Shown in pieces: positions 9,046-17,564 of a stretch of DNA of 64,000 nt. Positions within the stretch are counted from its first letter, which is position 1. Every line of letters begins with the position of its first letter. Below the pieces are notes generated by a model that worked only from the letters and a program-made list of their open reading frames with translations, searched no databases and was not told the origin of the DNA. A program made the translations under genes and the position numbers. This DNA is from Tersicoccus solisilvae (lineage in GTDB: Bacteria > Actinomycetota > Actinomycetes > Actinomycetales > Micrococcaceae): contig NZ_BMJI01000001.1 in NCBI RefSeq assembly GCF_014643255.1, positions 545,313 through 609,312 on the forward strand. The letters are read 5' to 3'.

Positions 9046-11001
9046 ATGCCCGCACCAGACGGTCCTCGTGGGACGAGCCGCCTCATGGGTCCGGTGTGGC
9101 TGCGGCACCTGCTGCGCCCACACCCCGCGCCCATCCCGTGGGAGCGGGCGATCCGCACCGGGCTCGCGGTGGCCGCCCCCGTCGGCGTCGGAATGGCGAC
9201 CGGCGAGCTCGGGCCGGGTGTGATCGCATCGCTGGGCGCGTTGGCCGCGTCCCTGGGCGACCGGGGAGGCCCGTTCCGTCAACGATCGATCCGGGTCGCG
9301 ACGGTCGCGGCCGCCGGTGCGACGGGAATCACGCTGGGCAGCGCCGCCTTCGGACACAGCGTGCTGGCCATCCTCGTGGTGGTGGGCGTTGCCTTCGTCT
9401 CCGGACTGGTGAGCGTGCTGGGCAACGTCGCGTCGTTCGCCTCGCTGCAGCTGCTGGTCTACGCCGTCGTCGGCGCCGGACTCAGCTTCGGGGTCGGCCC
9501 GCTCTGGCACGTGCCGGCGTTCTACCTCACCGGGGCGGGGTGGGAACTGGCAATCTCCCTGCTGCTCTCCCTGTCCACCGGCAAAGGCCGCGTGAGCGCG
9601 CCGGAGCGGGCCGCGGTCGCGAAGGTGTACACCATGCTGGGCCACCTACTGGCGGGCATCGGCACCTCCTCCACCGGCACCGCAGGTGCTGACGCGCGCC
9701 GCCAGCAACTGACCGCCGCGCTCAACGAGGCCTACGACGCGGTGATCGCGGCGAGGTCACGCGCGGGCGGCCGCGGCACCCGGTTCCGTCAGCTGCTTGC
9801 ATTGCTCAACGAGGCGACGCCCCTGGTGGAGGCCGCGCACGTCCTCGTGCGCCACGACCGGCGCGTTCCGCCGCAGGTGATCCAGGCAGTCCAGGGCACC
9901 GCGATCGCGATCCGGCGACGAGCGGCACCGCCGGAGCCGCCTGTTGTCGGGGCCGATTCGCCGGGTCTGGCGCACCTGGTCGCGGGCATGGAGTCGGTAC
10001 GGGCGTTGCTGGCCGGGACCGGGCCGGGCGACGTGTCCCATCTTGTCCTCAAGGCCACCCTGCGGCAACGGCTGGCAGCGACGTGGGACATCCTGCTCAG
10101 TCGCCCGGCCACGATGCTGGCCACCCTGCGGCTCACGCTCTGCATGGCGGTCGCCGAGATCGTGATGCATGCACTGCCCCTGCAACGGCCCTATTGGGTG
10201 GCGCTGACCGTTGCGGTGTCGTTGAAGCCGGACATCGGCTCGGTGTTCGCTCGCGCAGTCCAGCGCGGGGTCGGCACCGCGGTCGGCGTGGTCATCGGCA
10301 CCGTGCTGGTCGTCGTGATCCCGCAGGGGCCTGGCGTCCTCGTCGCGATCGCGGTGTGCGCGGCGCTCATGCCAGTCGGGGAGGCACGCAACTACGGGCT
10401 GTACACGACGTCCTTGACCCCGTTGGTAGTGCTGCTCCTGGAACTGCTGCATCGCGGTGACAACCAGCTGATCATGTTCCGCCTCATCGACACCCTGCTC
10501 GGCAGCGCCATCGTGCTGCTGGTCGGCTTCCTGCCCTGGCCGGACAGCTGGCGCTCCCGCCGCCGCATCCCCGACAGCTTCGCCGACGCGGCCGACGACG
10601 TCCTCGCCTACCTGCGCGTCGCGCTCGGACCGGACGACTCGTCCCGCCAAGGGCTGCGGCGGCACACCTACCGCCGCCTGTCCGACCTGCGCACCGTCTT
10701 CCAGCAGGCGCTGGCCGAGCCGCCACCGGCGAGTAGGTGGGCCGCCGCATGGTGGCCCGGCATCGTCGCCCTGGAACGCCTGACCGACGCTGTCACCGCG
10801 CTGGTCGTCCACGCCGAACGCGACGGCCCCAAGCCACCGGCCGACGGGGTTCGTGAGGTGCTGGTCGCGATGGATGACCTGCGCGTGGCCGCACGGCACG
10901 GGCGGATCCCCGAGGACCTGCCGCTGCCCGACGACGAAGCCCTGGCCGGCATCGTCGCCGAGCTGCGAGTGGCTCGTGCCGTTCTGTCCAGCCCTCGCTG
11001 A
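9046..11001 (+). CDS. FUSC family membrane protein
   Basis: Predicted integral membrane protein of about 651 residues with the FUSC (fusaric-acid-resistance-like, aromatic acid exporter) architecture: an N-terminal block of hydrophobic helices, a soluble middle region, a second helical block containing RPYWVALTVAVSLKPD, and a soluble tail. RPYWVALTV is the hallmark of the FUSC_2 block. It probably exports aromatic or organic acids, but the substrate is unknown. The start is uncertain: GTG 8962, ATG 9046 and ATG 9085 are all in frame. 9046 is chosen because the N-terminus beyond it is poorly hydrophobic and no good ribosome site precedes 8962. Confidence 0.8.
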   Translation: MPAPDGPRGTSRLMGPVWLRHLLRPHPAPIPWERAIRTGLAVAAPVGVGMATGELGPGVIASLGALAASLGDRGGPFRQRSIRVATVAAAGATGITLGSAAFGHSVLAILVVVGVAFVSGLVSVLGNVASFASLQLLVYAVVGAGLSFGVGPLWHVPAFYLTGAGWELAISLLLSLSTGKGRVSAPERAAVAKVYTMLGHLLAGIGTSSTGTAGADARRQQLTAALNEAYDAVIAARSRAGGRGTRFRQLLALLNEATPLVEAAHVLVRHDRRVPPQVIQAVQGTAIAIRRRAAPPEPPVVGADSPGLAHLVAGMESVRALLAGTGPGDVSHLVLKATLRQRLAATWDILLSRPATMLATLRLTLCMAVAEIVMHALPLQRPYWVALTVAVSLKPDIGSVFARAVQRGVGTAVGVVIGTVLVVVIPQGPGVLVAIAVCAALMPVGEARNYGLYTTSLTPLVVLLLELLHRGDNQLIMFRLIDTLLGSAIVLLVGFLPWPDSWRSRRRIPDSFADAADDVLAYLRVALGPDDSSRQGLRRHTYRRLSDLRTVFQQALAEPPPASRWAAAWWPGIVALERLTDAVTALVVHAERDGPKPPADGVREVLVAMDDLRVAARHGRIPEDLPLPDDEALAGIVAELRVARAVLSSPR

Positions 11002-11646
11002 TACGACCGACGCACCCGGTGATTCGCCGGGCGGGATCATCTAACGCAACGACGGACCAATCCGGCGCAGGTTGGTCGGTGTCCCGGCCAGAGCCTCGTC
11101 CTCAGCCCGCCGAATCACCCTGCAAACTGCCAGAGCGCTAGCCACGCAAGGCCCTCGGCGAGCTTGTTGATCGCCGTCACCGGGTCACCGAGGGGCAGCA
11201 GCCCGACCGCCCAGCTGAGACCGGAGTGAGGCGAAGACGTCTGAGTGGCTGTCGAAGGGACTCATCCGTGAAATCCGGCAGCAAGGTCGGAACGAACAGC
11301 ACCGCGCCGTTCGTGACACGTCCCCGAATCCGTCGTCGGTCAAAATAGACCGTTTCTGACACCTGCTCGTTGTCGAGGCCTTAATGTGACTTGACCTGCT
11401 AGATGGCGGCGTTGTCACAGCGCTCGTGGGCGGGCGTCGCTCCGCGGGACGATGCGCGATAGTCCTTCGTCTATCGGGCGGGTGTGCCTGAACGGAGAGC
11501 CGCACCAGTCAATGTGAGACTGTTCTCGAAGTGAGTACGTCTTAACGACAGGATGAAGGGAACCGTATGGCGGAGCGGAGCGAACGATCGCAGTGTAGGC
11601 GGTGGGTTCTGATTGCATTCGCTAGGGACGCGGAGGAGCCCACCAG
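11002..11646. other. Non-coding or decayed intergenic stretch
   Basis: This is 645 bp with no convincing complete gene and a visibly lower GC content than its surroundings. Short minus-strand frames look protein-like (NGAVLFVPTLLPDFTDES near 11300; GDPVTAINKLAEGLAWLALW near 11190-11110) but are broken by stops, suggesting remnants of a lost gene. A short inverted repeat CGATAG/CTATCG (11457-11476) shares the core CTATCGGGC with the direct repeats at 12100 and 12568. No transposase is recognisable. Confidence 0.4.
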
Positions 11647-11823
11647 ATGACTGTCCTCCTGCTTGTAGTTTGCGCCGTCGCTTTTCTTGCTTCCCTCTTC
11701 TTCGTTCTGAGAGCTACCAGTTCGCGAATGAGTGTGCGAGCTCGAAGGCGGACCCAGATCTCTGCTGTGCTCTGTCCTCTGATCGGCGCAGCCGCAATCG
11801 TCGCCTCTACGCAGCTGCCATGA
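11647..11823 (+). CDS. Small membrane protein (58 aa), unknown function
   Basis: A short open frame of 58 codons with a strong ribosome site (GGAGG about 10 nt before the ATG). The protein starts MTVLLLVVCAVAFLASLFFV, a clear membrane helix. A basic segment follows (RMSVRARRRTQI), then a second hydrophobic stretch (VLCPLIGAAAIVAS). The hairpin-like helix-basic loop-helix layout is typical of small inner-membrane proteins. It is followed after 32 nt by another small membrane protein on the same strand. No homologue is recognised and the function is unknown. The larger minus-strand open frame over this locus is a low-quality shadow. Confidence 0.55.
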   Translation: MTVLLLVVCAVAFLASLFFVLRATSSRMSVRARRRTQISAVLCPLIGAAAIVASTQLP

Positions 11824-11855
11824 TTCGGTTGCCGGTCCCTCGGTAGGCGACCTCA

Positions 11856-12077
11856 GTGGCGGGTTCTCGGCCCTGGCGACGAGCGGGGGTCGTGTGCGGG
11901 GTCGGCATCCTCGCCCTCTGGGCGATCTCCTACCGCCGTGACGGAGCACGCAAACTTGATGCTGCGAAACTCCAGCCGATGAGTGGCGCGCCGGCCGCGC
12001 TCGTTCCATCTACGGACCCTCAGACGTACGCCGACGGCGAGCAAGCTACCCAACGTCCACACGTCCAGGGTGCGTGA
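11856..12077 (+). CDS. Small single-pass membrane protein (73 aa), unknown function
   Basis: GTG-initiated 73-residue protein with a basic N-terminus (MAGSRPWRR), one membrane helix (AGVVCGVGILALWAISY) and a hydrophilic tail rich in Pro, Gln and Asp. Topology by the positive-inside rule is ambiguous, with basic residues on both sides of the helix. It lies 32 nt behind the 58-residue membrane protein, so the two may be co-expressed. There is only a weak ribosome site. The protein is not recognised. It ends just before the first copy of an 18-bp direct repeat. Confidence 0.45.
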   Translation: MAGSRPWRRAGVVCGVGILALWAISYRRDGARKLDAAKLQPMSGAPAALVPSTDPQTYADGEQATQRPHVQGA

Positions 12078-12099
12078 AGGTTCTATAACGTCCGATAGA

Positions 12100-12117
12100 C
12101 GATCCCCTATCGGGCAC
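12100..12117. repeat. 18-bp direct repeat, copy 1
   Basis: CGATCCCCTATCGGGCAC, repeated exactly at 12568-12585. This copy also takes part in an inverted repeat (CCGATAG at 12092-12098, CTATCGG at 12108-12114). It provides the stop codon of the truncated acetyltransferase gene. The pair brackets that gene almost exactly. Confidence 0.7.
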
Positions 12118-12505
12118 TATCGACTAGGGCGACATGACGTTCAGAGCGGCGACTTGACGCCCCGATGGCTCGGAACAACGCGGTCCCAACCCCATCGCCT
12201 CGCACGGATGGAGCGAGGCGAACCGCCTCGATATGCAGCCGCTTTGCGCCGCCCCGTGCCAACCCAGGGATGAGGGTGAGTTGGGTAGTGCCGACAACGT
12301 GACCGTCGGAGTCTTTGACGACCAGCAGAAGTTGGTGTTCGTCAGCCGTGATCTCGTTGAACGCCGAGAGGTAGCAAGCCAGAGGTGCGTCCTCTCGCTT
12401 CGAACCGAGCGGGTCGTCAGTCAGGAGCGTGACGATCGCAGGTACATCTGCTTCGACAGCGCGAGCGATCCTGAAACGAGTGCCAGGAAGGCTGATCGAG
12501 TCCAT
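12107..12505 (-). pseudogene. GNAT acetyltransferase, C-terminally truncated
   Basis: 132-residue frame with the N-terminal two thirds of a GNAT fold: RFRIARAVEADVPAIVTLL, a strand LLLVVKDSDGHVVGTTQLTLI, and the acetyl-CoA loop VRGDGVGTALFRAI. After that loop the expected last strands and helix (the usual RxDAxRFYExLGF-type ending) are missing; the frame reads unrelated residues and stops inside an 18-bp direct repeat. It is therefore probably a truncated, inactive gene. Family length is about 150-170. Its base composition is less GC-rich than that of its neighbours. The substrate is unknown. Confidence 0.6.
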
Positions 12506-12567
12506 GGGGCCAGTCTGCCGGGCGAGGTTGGCTCTCGAAGTAATCGCGACCCGCGATGTCCGCCAGT

Positions 12568-12585
12568 CGATCCCCTATCGGGCAC
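12568..12585. repeat. 18-bp direct repeat, copy 2
   Basis: Second exact copy of CGATCCCCTATCGGGCAC, 468 bp from the first. It lies between the acetyltransferase start and the 3' end of the convergently placed epimerase gene. Confidence 0.7.
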
Positions 12586-12588
12586 CAC

Positions 12589-13560
12589 TCACACCACCAG
12601 CGGCTGCGTGACCTCGATCTGCCCGTGCTCGATCAGCCAGCGCACCGCCGCCAGCGTCGTCTCGCCGACCGTGTACCGCGGCGCGTAGCCGAGCAGCCGC
12701 CGGGCCTTCTCGATGGAGAAGACGTGACTGCGGACGAGGTGCTCCCAGCTGGTCCGCCCGTCCTGTTCGGACAGGCCGGCGCGGAACTCGTCCCAGCCGA
12801 CGGACTCGAGCCGGGCCTGCTGGCCGAACCAGGACGCGGCCGCCTCGGCGTAGCCGCGCACCGAGAACGCGTCGGGCGCGACGACGGAGAAGTCCTCCCC
12901 GGCCGCCGCGTCGCGGTGGGTGACGGCGAGCTCGAACGCCTGGGCGACGTCGTCGGCGTGCACGTGGTGCATGGTCTCGGCGCCGAGGCCGGGAACGCGC
13001 AGCGGCTCGCCGGCGGACAGGGTGCGCCAGACGGCCGGGTCGAGGTTGCCGGTCGGGCCGATCGGCGCCCAGCCCGGCCCGCTGATATGCCCCGGGTGCA
13101 GCGACGTGGTGACCAGCCCGCCGGCCGCGGTCTCCTGCTTGAGCATCCGCGCGATGCGGTCCTTCTCGATGCCGTACTCGCCTAACGGCGGCGTCGCGTT
13201 CTCCTCGGTGACCGGCAGGACGTGGCTGACGCCGGCGCGCCAGATGGAGCCGCAGTGCACCAGGTGCCCGACGTTCCCGCGCAGCCGCTCGACCACCGTC
13301 GTCGCCGACTCCAGCGTGAAGCACACGAGGTCCACGACGACGTCGGCGTGCAGCCCGGCGATCCGGTCGCCGAAGGCGCCGTCCCGCTCCTCCGCCTCCC
13401 GGTCTGCGACCACCTGCTCGACGTCGCTCCACTCGGGGGCATCCGCGTAGGGCGCCCGGCTGCCCCGGCTGAGGCTGACGACGTCGTGCCCGGCACGAAC
13501 GAGACGGGGGACGAGGAACGTGCCGATGTGGCCGGTCCCCCCGATGACGGCGATGCGCAT
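12589..13560 (-). CDS. NAD(P)-dependent epimerase/dehydratase (extended SDR)
   Basis: 323-residue Rossmann-fold protein starting MRIAVIGGTGHIGTFLVPRL, with the dinucleotide-binding GGTGHIG loop. The active-site region reads EYGIEKDRIARML, where the usual YxxxK pattern is recognisable as YGIEK. The C-terminal part (SVRGYAEAAASWFG, ARRLLGYAPRYTVGETTLAAVRWLI) resembles nucleotide-sugar epimerases and isoflavone-reductase-like SDRs. The substrate is unknown. The ATG at 13560 is preceded by GAAGGAG; the longer frame upstream has no support. It follows the DUF1579-like gene and a paaI-type thioesterase on the same strand, possibly one unit. Confidence 0.85.
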   Translation of the reverse strand: MRIAVIGGTGHIGTFLVPRLVRAGHDVVSLSRGSRAPYADAPEWSDVEQVVADREAEERDGAFGDRIAGLHADVVVDLVCFTLESATTVVERLRGNVGHLVHCGSIWRAGVSHVLPVTEENATPPLGEYGIEKDRIARMLKQETAAGGLVTTSLHPGHISGPGWAPIGPTGNLDPAVWRTLSAGEPLRVPGLGAETMHHVHADDVAQAFELAVTHRDAAAGEDFSVVAPDAFSVRGYAEAAASWFGQQARLESVGWDEFRAGLSEQDGRTSWEHLVRSHVFSIEKARRLLGYAPRYTVGETTLAAVRWLIEHGQIEVTQPLVV

Positions 13561-13613
13561 GGTGCTCCTTCGACGAGAGGGGTGGGCCGGGCAGGGTGGC
13601 GCGCCGGACGACG

Positions 13614-14093
13614 TCAGCGTATGCGGTGGAACACCTGCGAGAGGTCGGCGCCCCACGGGCCGCCGTGCTCGGTAATCGGGCCCGTGCTGATGAGCGTGCC
13701 GTCCGCCTCGGCGCGGATGGTCACGGTCTGGGCGATCGTCGGGTCGTCGCGCGACCAGGTGACGGTGTGCTGACCGCCGACGACGACGGCGTAGATCCGC
13801 GACACCTCCCGCTCGTCGAAGTACACCATGACGAGCCGGCCGGATCCGTTGTCGCTGCCGATGATCGCCATACCGTCGGGGAAGCCGGATTCGTCGACAT
13901 GGGTGCGCACGAGCAGGAAGGCCCCGCCCTCGTGCCACGTGAACGAGGTCCGGCCGCCGACCGTCCTGCCGGGTAGGGCCGGGTGCCGGCCCGTCGTCCG
14001 CCAGTCGCCCACCAGGAAGGCGAGCGACTGAAGGGCGGGATTGGGGATCCGCGCCCGCGGCCCGATGACCGGTTCCGTCGCATCTGGGTCCAT
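13614..14093 (-). CDS. Hypothetical protein, DUF1579/lipocalin-like
   Basis: 159-residue protein with the pattern ALQSLAFLVGDWRTTGRHP near the N-terminus, typical of small beta-barrel DUF1579/THAP4-like proteins. It continues with alternating beta-strand segments (GGRTSFTWHEGGAFLLVRT, SGRLVMVYFDEREVSRIYAV). It has no signal peptide. It sits between the paaI-type thioesterase and the epimerase on the same strand, with a 53-nt gap to the latter. The function is unknown. The ATG at 14093 was selected because the conserved motif begins soon after; the much longer frame is antisense to paaZ. Confidence 0.7.
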   Translation of the reverse strand: MDPDATEPVIGPRARIPNPALQSLAFLVGDWRTTGRHPALPGRTVGGRTSFTWHEGGAFLLVRTHVDESGFPDGMAIIGSDNGSGRLVMVYFDEREVSRIYAVVVGGQHTVTWSRDDPTIAQTVTIRAEADGTLISTGPITEHGGPWGADLSQVFHRIR

Positions 14094-14167
14094 CGCCGCG
14101 CCTCCGACGTCCGCGGGTGGTGACAGACGCGAGGCTACTCCGTGGCGGGGGTCCCGGTCGGGCCGGT

Positions 14168-14581
14168 CTACTTCTTGTCCACGATGAGGTTGGTGATCCG
14201 CAGCGTGCAGAGCCGGCGGTCCTGCTCGTCGGTGATGACGACCTCGTGACTGGTCATGGTCCGGCCCAGGGAGATCGCCGTCGCGGTGATCGTCACGGTG
14301 CCGGAGGTGGCCGAGCGGTGGTGCGTCGCGGAGACATCGACGCCGACGGCGCTGCGGCCCATCGTGCTCGCATGGATCACCGCGGCCCAGGAGCCGACCG
14401 CCTCGCCGACGGCCAGGGACGCCCCGCCGTGCAGCAGCCCGAAGGACTGGCGGTTGCCCTCGACCGGCATCGTGGCCACGACGCGTTCGGCCGACTGCTC
14501 GACGATCCGCACGCCCATCTTCTCGTCGAGCTCCCCGAGCGTGATCTGCCACGGCTCGTGTGCCTGTGCTGACTCGGTCAT
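14168..14581 (-). CDS. PaaI-type hotdog thioesterase
   Basis: 137-residue hotdog-fold protein with the classic GLLHGGASLAVGEAVGSWAA helix (HGG motif) and the MGRSAVGVDVSATHHRSA strand of the PaaI/YbgC-like acyl-CoA thioesterases. In phenylacetate catabolism such enzymes release CoA from dead-end hydroxyphenylacetyl-CoA intermediates. The ATG at 14581 follows AAGGGAA at good spacing. It is divergent from paaZ, and the shared 136-bp region contains a PaaR-type operator. A second, more distant paralogue lies at 23302-23763 next to paaK. It could instead be a menaquinone-type hydroxynaphthoyl-CoA thioesterase. Confidence 0.85.
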   Translation of the reverse strand: MTESAQAHEPWQITLGELDEKMGVRIVEQSAERVVATMPVEGNRQSFGLLHGGASLAVGEAVGSWAAVIHASTMGRSAVGVDVSATHHRSATSGTVTITATAISLGRTMTSHEVVITDEQDRRLCTLRITNLIVDKK

Positions 14582-14632
14582 CGTTCCCCTTCCCGGTGTG
14601 CTCCCGCTCACCCATCCTGTACGCTGACAATA

Positions 14633-14651
14633 CTGAACGATCGGTCGGTAA
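14633..14651. promoter_or_regulatory. PaaR-type operator, paaI/paaZ intergenic
   Basis: CTGAACGATCGGTCGGTAA. The reverse complement TTACCGACCGATCGTTCAG matches the sites before paaA (30408-30426) and upstream of the paaI-paaK unit (23783-23806) at most positions, giving a shared TTACCGAnnGwTCrTTmAG pattern. It is a probable site for a TetR-type phenylacetyl-CoA-responsive repressor. Confidence 0.65.
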
Positions 14652-14717
14652 CGCCATCGTGCTCACATCGAGCGCGGTCCCGGCCCGACGCGTACGGAAC
14701 CGGAAGGAACGTCGACG

Positions 14718-16787
14718 ATGACCGCACCCGCCCCCGCCATCGAGTTCGTGGCCAGCTACGTGCAGGACGCGTGGTGGTACCCCGCCGACGACGTCGCCGG
14801 CACCGAGGTGCGCGACGCCGCGACGGGGGAGCCGGTCGCCCGTGTCAGTACCGACGGCCTCGACGTCGCCGCCGCCGTCCAGCACGCCCGCACGGTCGGC
14901 CAGCGCTCGCTCGGCGAGCTCAGCCTGCACGAGCGGGCGCTGAAGCTCAAGGAACTCGCGGTGCATCTGACCGCGCACAAGGACGAGCTCTACGAGCTCT
15001 CCCACCGCACCGGCGCGACGGACAGGGACAACCTCGTCGACGTCGACGGGGGTATCGGCACGCTCTTCACCTTCTCCTCCAAGGGCCGTCGCGAGCTGCC
15101 CAACAGCCAGGTGCTGATCGACGGCGCCGTCGAGCCGCTCTCCCGCGACGGCTCCTTCATCGGCGAGCACATCTACACCCGCCTGCCCGGCGTCGCGGTG
15201 CAGATCAACGCCTTCAACTTCCCGGTCTGGGGCATGCTCGAGAAGTTCGCGCCGGCCTTCATCGCCGGCGTGCCGACGCTGGTCAAGCCGGCGACCCCCA
15301 CCGGGTACGTCACCGCGGCCTGCGTGCGGCTGATGGTCGAGTCCGGGCTGCTGCCCGCCGGGTCCCTGCAGCTGATCTCCGGCTCGGCGCGGGACCTGCT
15401 GGACCACCTCGACCACCGCGACCTGGTCGCGTTCACCGGATCCGCCGGCACCGCGGCGTCGCTGAAGGCCCACCCGCAGGTCGCCGACGGCGGCGTCCGC
15501 TTCACCGCGGAGACGGATTCCCTCAACGCGGCCATCCTCGCGCCCGACGCCACCCCGGGCACGCCCGAGTTCGACGCGTTCATCCGCTCGGTCGTCACCG
15601 AGATCACCAGCAAGGCCGGCCAGAAGTGCACGGCCATCCGGCGCACCATCGTCCCGGCGGCCCTCGTGGACGACGTCGTCGAGGCGCTGCGCGGCAAGCT
15701 CGCGAAGGTCGTCATCGGCGACCCGCGGACCGAGGGCACGACGATGGGCGCGCTCGCCTCCGTCGGCCAGCGCGAGGAGGTCACCCGCTCGGTGCGTCGC
15801 CTCGAGGCCGCCGGCGGGCAGGTCCGCATCGGCGGGGCGCCCGACGGGAACGGCCCCGACGCCTTCTTCCCGCCCACCGTGCTCACCTTCGCCGACGCGG
15901 ACACCGAACAGGCGCACAGCGTCGAGGCCTTCGGGCCGGTCACCTCGGTGCTCGGCTACACCGACGTCGACGACGCCGTCCGGCTCGCCGCCCTCGGTCA
16001 GGGCTCGCTCGTGGCCACCGTCTGCACCAACGAACCCGCAACCGCTACCGCGCTGATCACCGGCATCGCCGCCCACCACGGCCGCGTGCTGATCCTCAAC
16101 CGCCAGGACGCGAAGACGTCCACCGGCCACGGGTCGCCGGTCCCGCACCTGATCCACGGCGGGCCCGGCCGCGCCGGTGGCGGTGAGGAACTCGGCGGCA
16201 TCCGCGCCGTCAAGCACCACATGCAGCGCACCGCCGTGCAGGGCTCCCCGGACATGCTCACCGCGGTCACCGGCGTCTGGCACGCCGGCGCCGCCGTGAA
16301 CTCCGTCAGCCGCGCCGACGTCGACGCCGGCACCGGCGAGCACCCGTTCCGCAAGTCCCTGGCGACCCTGCGGATCGGCGACCAGTTCGCTTCCGACCTG
16401 CGCACCGTCCACCTGCAGGACATCCTCGACTTCGCCGAGACGACGGGTGACAAGTTCTACGCCCACACGGACGAGGAGGCGGCCACCGCCAACCCGTTCT
16501 TCCCGCGCCGGGTGGCCCACGGCTACCTGCTCGTCTCCTGGGCGGCCGGCCTGTTCGTCGACGCCGCGCCCGGTCCGGTGCTCGCCAACTACGGCCTGGA
16601 GAACCTGCGGTTCATCACCCCGGTCACGTATGACGACGCCATCCGGGTGACCCTGACCTGCAAGCAGATCACCCCGCGGGTCACCGACGAATACGGCGAG
16701 GTGCGCTGGGACGCCGTCATCCACAACCAGAACGACGAGATCGTCGCCCAGTACGACGTGCTCACCCTGGTGGCCAAGGAGGGCTGA
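14718..16787 (+). CDS. paaZ: PaaZ: oxepin-CoA hydrolase / semialdehyde dehydrogenase
   Basis: 689-residue bifunctional enzyme that opens the oxepin-CoA ring and oxidises the resulting aldehyde to 3-oxo-5,6-dehydrosuberyl-CoA in the aerobic phenylacetate pathway. The N-terminal aldehyde dehydrogenase domain (about 1-520) shows NAFNFPVWGMLEKFAPAF, the catalytic glutamate in FTAETDSLN (Glu265) and the nucleophile in GQKCTA (Cys304). The C-terminal MaoC-type hydratase domain (about 545-689) carries FYAHTDEEAATANPFFP and AHGY near 580-602. The length matches the family (about 680). It is divergent from a paaI-type gene with a PaaR-like operator between them. Confidence 0.96.
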   Translation: MTAPAPAIEFVASYVQDAWWYPADDVAGTEVRDAATGEPVARVSTDGLDVAAAVQHARTVGQRSLGELSLHERALKLKELAVHLTAHKDELYELSHRTGATDRDNLVDVDGGIGTLFTFSSKGRRELPNSQVLIDGAVEPLSRDGSFIGEHIYTRLPGVAVQINAFNFPVWGMLEKFAPAFIAGVPTLVKPATPTGYVTAACVRLMVESGLLPAGSLQLISGSARDLLDHLDHRDLVAFTGSAGTAASLKAHPQVADGGVRFTAETDSLNAAILAPDATPGTPEFDAFIRSVVTEITSKAGQKCTAIRRTIVPAALVDDVVEALRGKLAKVVIGDPRTEGTTMGALASVGQREEVTRSVRRLEAAGGQVRIGGAPDGNGPDAFFPPTVLTFADADTEQAHSVEAFGPVTSVLGYTDVDDAVRLAALGQGSLVATVCTNEPATATALITGIAAHHGRVLILNRQDAKTSTGHGSPVPHLIHGGPGRAGGGEELGGIRAVKHHMQRTAVQGSPDMLTAVTGVWHAGAAVNSVSRADVDAGTGEHPFRKSLATLRIGDQFASDLRTVHLQDILDFAETTGDKFYAHTDEEAATANPFFPRRVAHGYLLVSWAAGLFVDAAPGPVLANYGLENLRFITPVTYDDAIRVTLTCKQITPRVTDEYGEVRWDAVIHNQNDEIVAQYDVLTLVAKEG

Positions 16788-16869
16788 GGTCGGCAGCGGG
16801 TTCGTCACCGAACGGCGCGGAACCGGCCCGATTGGACAGCGGGTACCCCGGGCGCGGCAGACTTGTCCG

Positions 16870-17364
16870 GTGGATGTCACGACCGAACGCCTCACGCTGC
16901 ACGCCCTGACCCGGGACGAGGCCGCCGCGCGCGCCGCGGCGGAGATCCCCGAGGCGGAGCGCTGGGGCACCGGGTACCCGGTGATGGACCAGCGCAGCGC
17001 GCTCACCTCCTTCGTGGAGATGTGGGACGAGGTCGGCGACACCCGGCCGTTCGGCGTCTACGACGTGACCGAGCGGGAGTCGGGCCGGTTCGTGGGCGGC
17101 GTCGCCTTCTTCGGCCCGCCCAGCAAGGACGGCGTCGTCGAGTTCGGCTACGGGCTGGTGCCCGGCGCTCGCGGCCGTGGCTACGCCAAGGAGGCCGTCA
17201 CCGAGGCGCTGCGGATCGCGCGGGACGCCGGCGTGGCCACCGTGAAGGCCACGACGACGCCGGACAACATCGCCTCCCAGGCCGTGATGCTCCGCGCCGG
17301 CATGCGCGAGGTCCGCCGCGCGGGCCGGCTGGTGTACTTCCAGATCGACTTCGACCGGGCCTGA
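16870..17364 (+). CDS. GNAT family N-acetyltransferase
   Basis: 164-residue RimJ/RimL-type GNAT protein. The N-terminus VTTERLTLHALTRDEA is typical of the ribosomal-protein-acetyltransferase-like branch. The acetyl-CoA loop is in LVPGARGRGYAKEAV, and the C-terminal half reads TTPDNIASQAVMLRAGM, which corresponds to the NxxSxxxxxKxGF motif. The GTG at 16870 is the first start giving the conserved N-terminus. It lies 82 nt behind paaZ, so some read-through is possible, but a functional link is not evident. The acceptor substrate is unknown. Confidence 0.85.
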   Translation: MDVTTERLTLHALTRDEAAARAAAEIPEAERWGTGYPVMDQRSALTSFVEMWDEVGDTRPFGVYDVTERESGRFVGGVAFFGPPSKDGVVEFGYGLVPGARGRGYAKEAVTEALRIARDAGVATVKATTTPDNIASQAVMLRAGMREVRRAGRLVYFQIDFDRA

Positions 17365-17404
17365 TCCGCGTCCCGGCCCGAAGGGTGCCGGGGTCTCCCG
17401 CACT

Positions 17405-17530
17405 CGAGTGGACGGACGATGTCGTGCGGCACCGTCATGGAGCGCACTTTCCGTCCACTCGGCGGGATTCGGTCGTCCAGTGGACGGACGATGCGCCGAT
17501 TCGGCGGTTCGACAGCGTTTTCCGTCCACT
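17405..17530. repeat. Two tandem palindromic elements (REP-like)
   Basis: Two similar hairpins 72 bp apart in a convergent intergenic region. Unit 1: CGAGTGGACGGA (17405-17416) pairs perfectly with TCCGTCCACTCG (17450-17461). Unit 2: AGTGGACGGA (17479-17488) pairs with TCCGTCCACT (17521-17530). Both left arms are followed by CGATG and both right arms are preceded by TTT and followed by CGGCG, so the whole unit is duplicated, not just the stem. There is no terminal T-run. This is a possible BIME/REP-like mobile palindrome or a tandem terminator pair. Confidence 0.65.
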
Positions 17531-17564
17531 CGGCGCCACGCGCAGAGAGCGGGCGACGTGGCCG

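Noticed and set aside
11177..11362. 61-codon minus-strand frame as an insertion-sequence remnant
   Set aside because: No transposase motif and no terminal inverted repeats could be shown; kept only as part of the decayed intergenic stretch.
11542..12009. 155-codon minus-strand frame over the small membrane proteins
   Set aside because: Composition is low-quality with no recognisable domain, and it conflicts with the two plus-strand frames that have membrane helices and a ribosome site.
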